The position numbers were made by a program, and so were the translations under genes. 14,263 nt of DNA from Ruminococcaceae bacterium UBA1244 (GTDB lineage: Bacteria > Bacillota > Clostridia > Oscillospirales > Acutalibacteraceae), in NCBI GenBank assembly GCA_002308635.1, contig DBWG01000042.1, positions 1-14,263 of the forward strand, read 5' to 3'. The stretch's first letter is position 1. Each line of letters opens with the position of its first letter. The notes under the pieces are model-generated. The model had not been told where the DNA came from and searched no databases. It saw only the letters and a program-made list of their open reading frames with translations. Of this stretch, positions 14,201 through 14,263 are shown in pieces.

Positions 14201-14263
14201 AAGCGTCAATGTTTCGGCGATAGAAGAATATAAAGAGGTCAGCGAAAGATATAAGTTTATGAA
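11247..14263 (+). CDS. smc: Chromosome segregation protein SMC (5' part, runs off the window)
   Basis: Condensin ATPase that, with ScpA and ScpB, compacts and segregates the chromosome. The frame is open for 1005 codons with no stop before the edge; comparison with full SMC (about 1190) suggests some 180 codons are missing. Seen: head start MKLKALEVQGFKTFPDRT, Walker A GPNGSGKSN (K37), GLGRDGYSMIGQGKID and EEAAGISRFRYKK; a long first coiled coil (about 170-500); a hinge (about 520-670) with GPVSRVIK, LGGAMQNIVTE and NTGGSLTGGSL; then the returning coiled coil to SLGSVNVSAIEEY. The signature and Walker B motifs lie beyond the edge. ATG 11247 follows AGAGG (11233-11237) by 9 bases. The hinge carries four closely placed cysteines (C598, C609, C611, C614). 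No separate promoter was found in the 206-bp gap. Confidence 0.96.
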   Translation, partial: MKLKALEVQGFKTFPDRTKLEFTNGITAVVGPNGSGKSNISDAIRWVLGEQSAKSLRCSKMEDVIFNGTQQRKRTGYAQVTLSIDNSDRTLQFDGDEVAVTRRFYRSGNSEYLINNTNVRLQDIHELFMDTGLGRDGYSMIGQGKIDSIVSTRGEDRREIFEEAAGISRFRYKKAEAERRLERTEENLVRLRDIVTELEGRVEPLRIQSEKAKSYLAYAEEKRGLEIALWLKTLDKSSLQIKDQEDKLSVARAHYNDIENTLSSIQTESEKIYSEQVSFGARTDELRKLISEADEESASDKAKISVMKNDILHNEQNIQRIRFEIDQMKRSGEEFTQEIENKKKFVDECEETLAQKRTELEKTVKTLDSLRSDENRSGERLDEINDMISELSKKAADSKLQYLTSAASIDELSSRSGSVENTIKAKESQMTTLGQIINDYTSMIKDCTDRCEKLSAEISEKEKEAEAKRNECEKIKTAADKLSLQSDQLFGKARMLEDLERNLEGFAHSVKLVMKEVKNGTLKGIHGPVSRVIKTSREYNTAIEIALGGAMQNIVTETDSDAKKAIAFLKSHDGGRATFLPMSVIKGKELNETGLSSCEGFIGIASDLCTCELCYRGILINLLGRIVVVRDLDCATDIAKKYGYRFRIVTLDGQVVNTGGSLTGGSLAKSTGLFGRASEIDSIREEAQKLSDRAKAGKAKWKSSLEQLALSQREIDALKTEQSEVNEDRIKIEAECKSRKTELDAAKQAHKDICAEKAGNERKISELTASMNTARKQYDSLNEEIRKNEELVQVLSGSRNEFVKKREGMNEKIQEMRIEVLTFERDIASAKNDIENASARYKNAEESIKRSIEEAESLKTSNETIQASIEELENVCTELADRASKLRREIEELNQNRMELEKRSADLRKAEREKTSERENISGELVRLEERRANLQKQYDDIISKMWEEYELTKKEAETIAVPIEEQGKAQRRLSELKQKIKSLGSVNVSAIEEYKEVSERYKFM

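Overview
The window looks like a chromosomal core segment from a spore-forming Clostridia bacterium, probably Oscillospiraceae (Ruminococcus-like). The evidence is the sporulation genes spoIIE, spoIIGA and sigE, sharp Shine-Dalgarno sites with several TTG/GTG starts, near-consensus sigma-A promoters, and the gene order rnc - radical SAM - smc. I know this order from Clostridia. The genus is inference. I see no phage, insertion sequence, CRISPR array, tRNA or rRNA.

Layout. On the minus strand at the left are a rubredoxin gene with an almost perfect promoter (35-261) and spoIIE (305-2674). SpoIIE is the membrane phosphatase that activates the first forespore sigma factor. A divergent 170-bp region then separates spoIIE from a plus-strand pair: a YjjG/YfnB-like HAD phosphatase (2845-3537) and an RluA/RluD-family pseudouridine synthase (3557-4444). 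A 240 to 300-bp gap follows that is rich in short repeats and carries no recognisable gene. It leads to a MazF-type RNase (4747-5103) with no adjacent antitoxin. Next come spoIIGA (5180-6028) and sigE (6025-6783), the aspartic protease and the pro-sigma-E it processes, closed by an intrinsic terminator. A new transcription unit starts at a clear promoter (6927-6955): trmFO, plsX, rnc and a radical SAM gene, tightly packed with overlapping stops and starts. After a 206-bp gap holding a heptamer repeat, two hairpins and a possible 32-codon ORF, smc begins at 11247 and runs off the right edge.

How they work together. spoIIE, spoIIGA and sigE belong to the stage II compartment-specific programme. 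The upstream regions of spoIIE and spoIIGA share an unusual promoter plan: a CGACA-containing 0A-box-like element in the -35 position, a 21-bp spacer, and the same ACGTGATATWAT around the -10. The spoIIE copy contains a perfect Spo0A box. This suggests that both are switched on together by phosphorylated Spo0A, as in Bacillus. The right half is housekeeping: tRNA T-loop methylation, phospholipid acyl supply, RNA processing and chromosome condensation.

Most genes are well-known families. I did not find a convincing new multi-gene system. The points most worth checking are the paired Spo0A-type promoters, the antitoxin-less mazF directly upstream of the sigma-E operon, the repeat-rich gap before it, and the structured smc leader.
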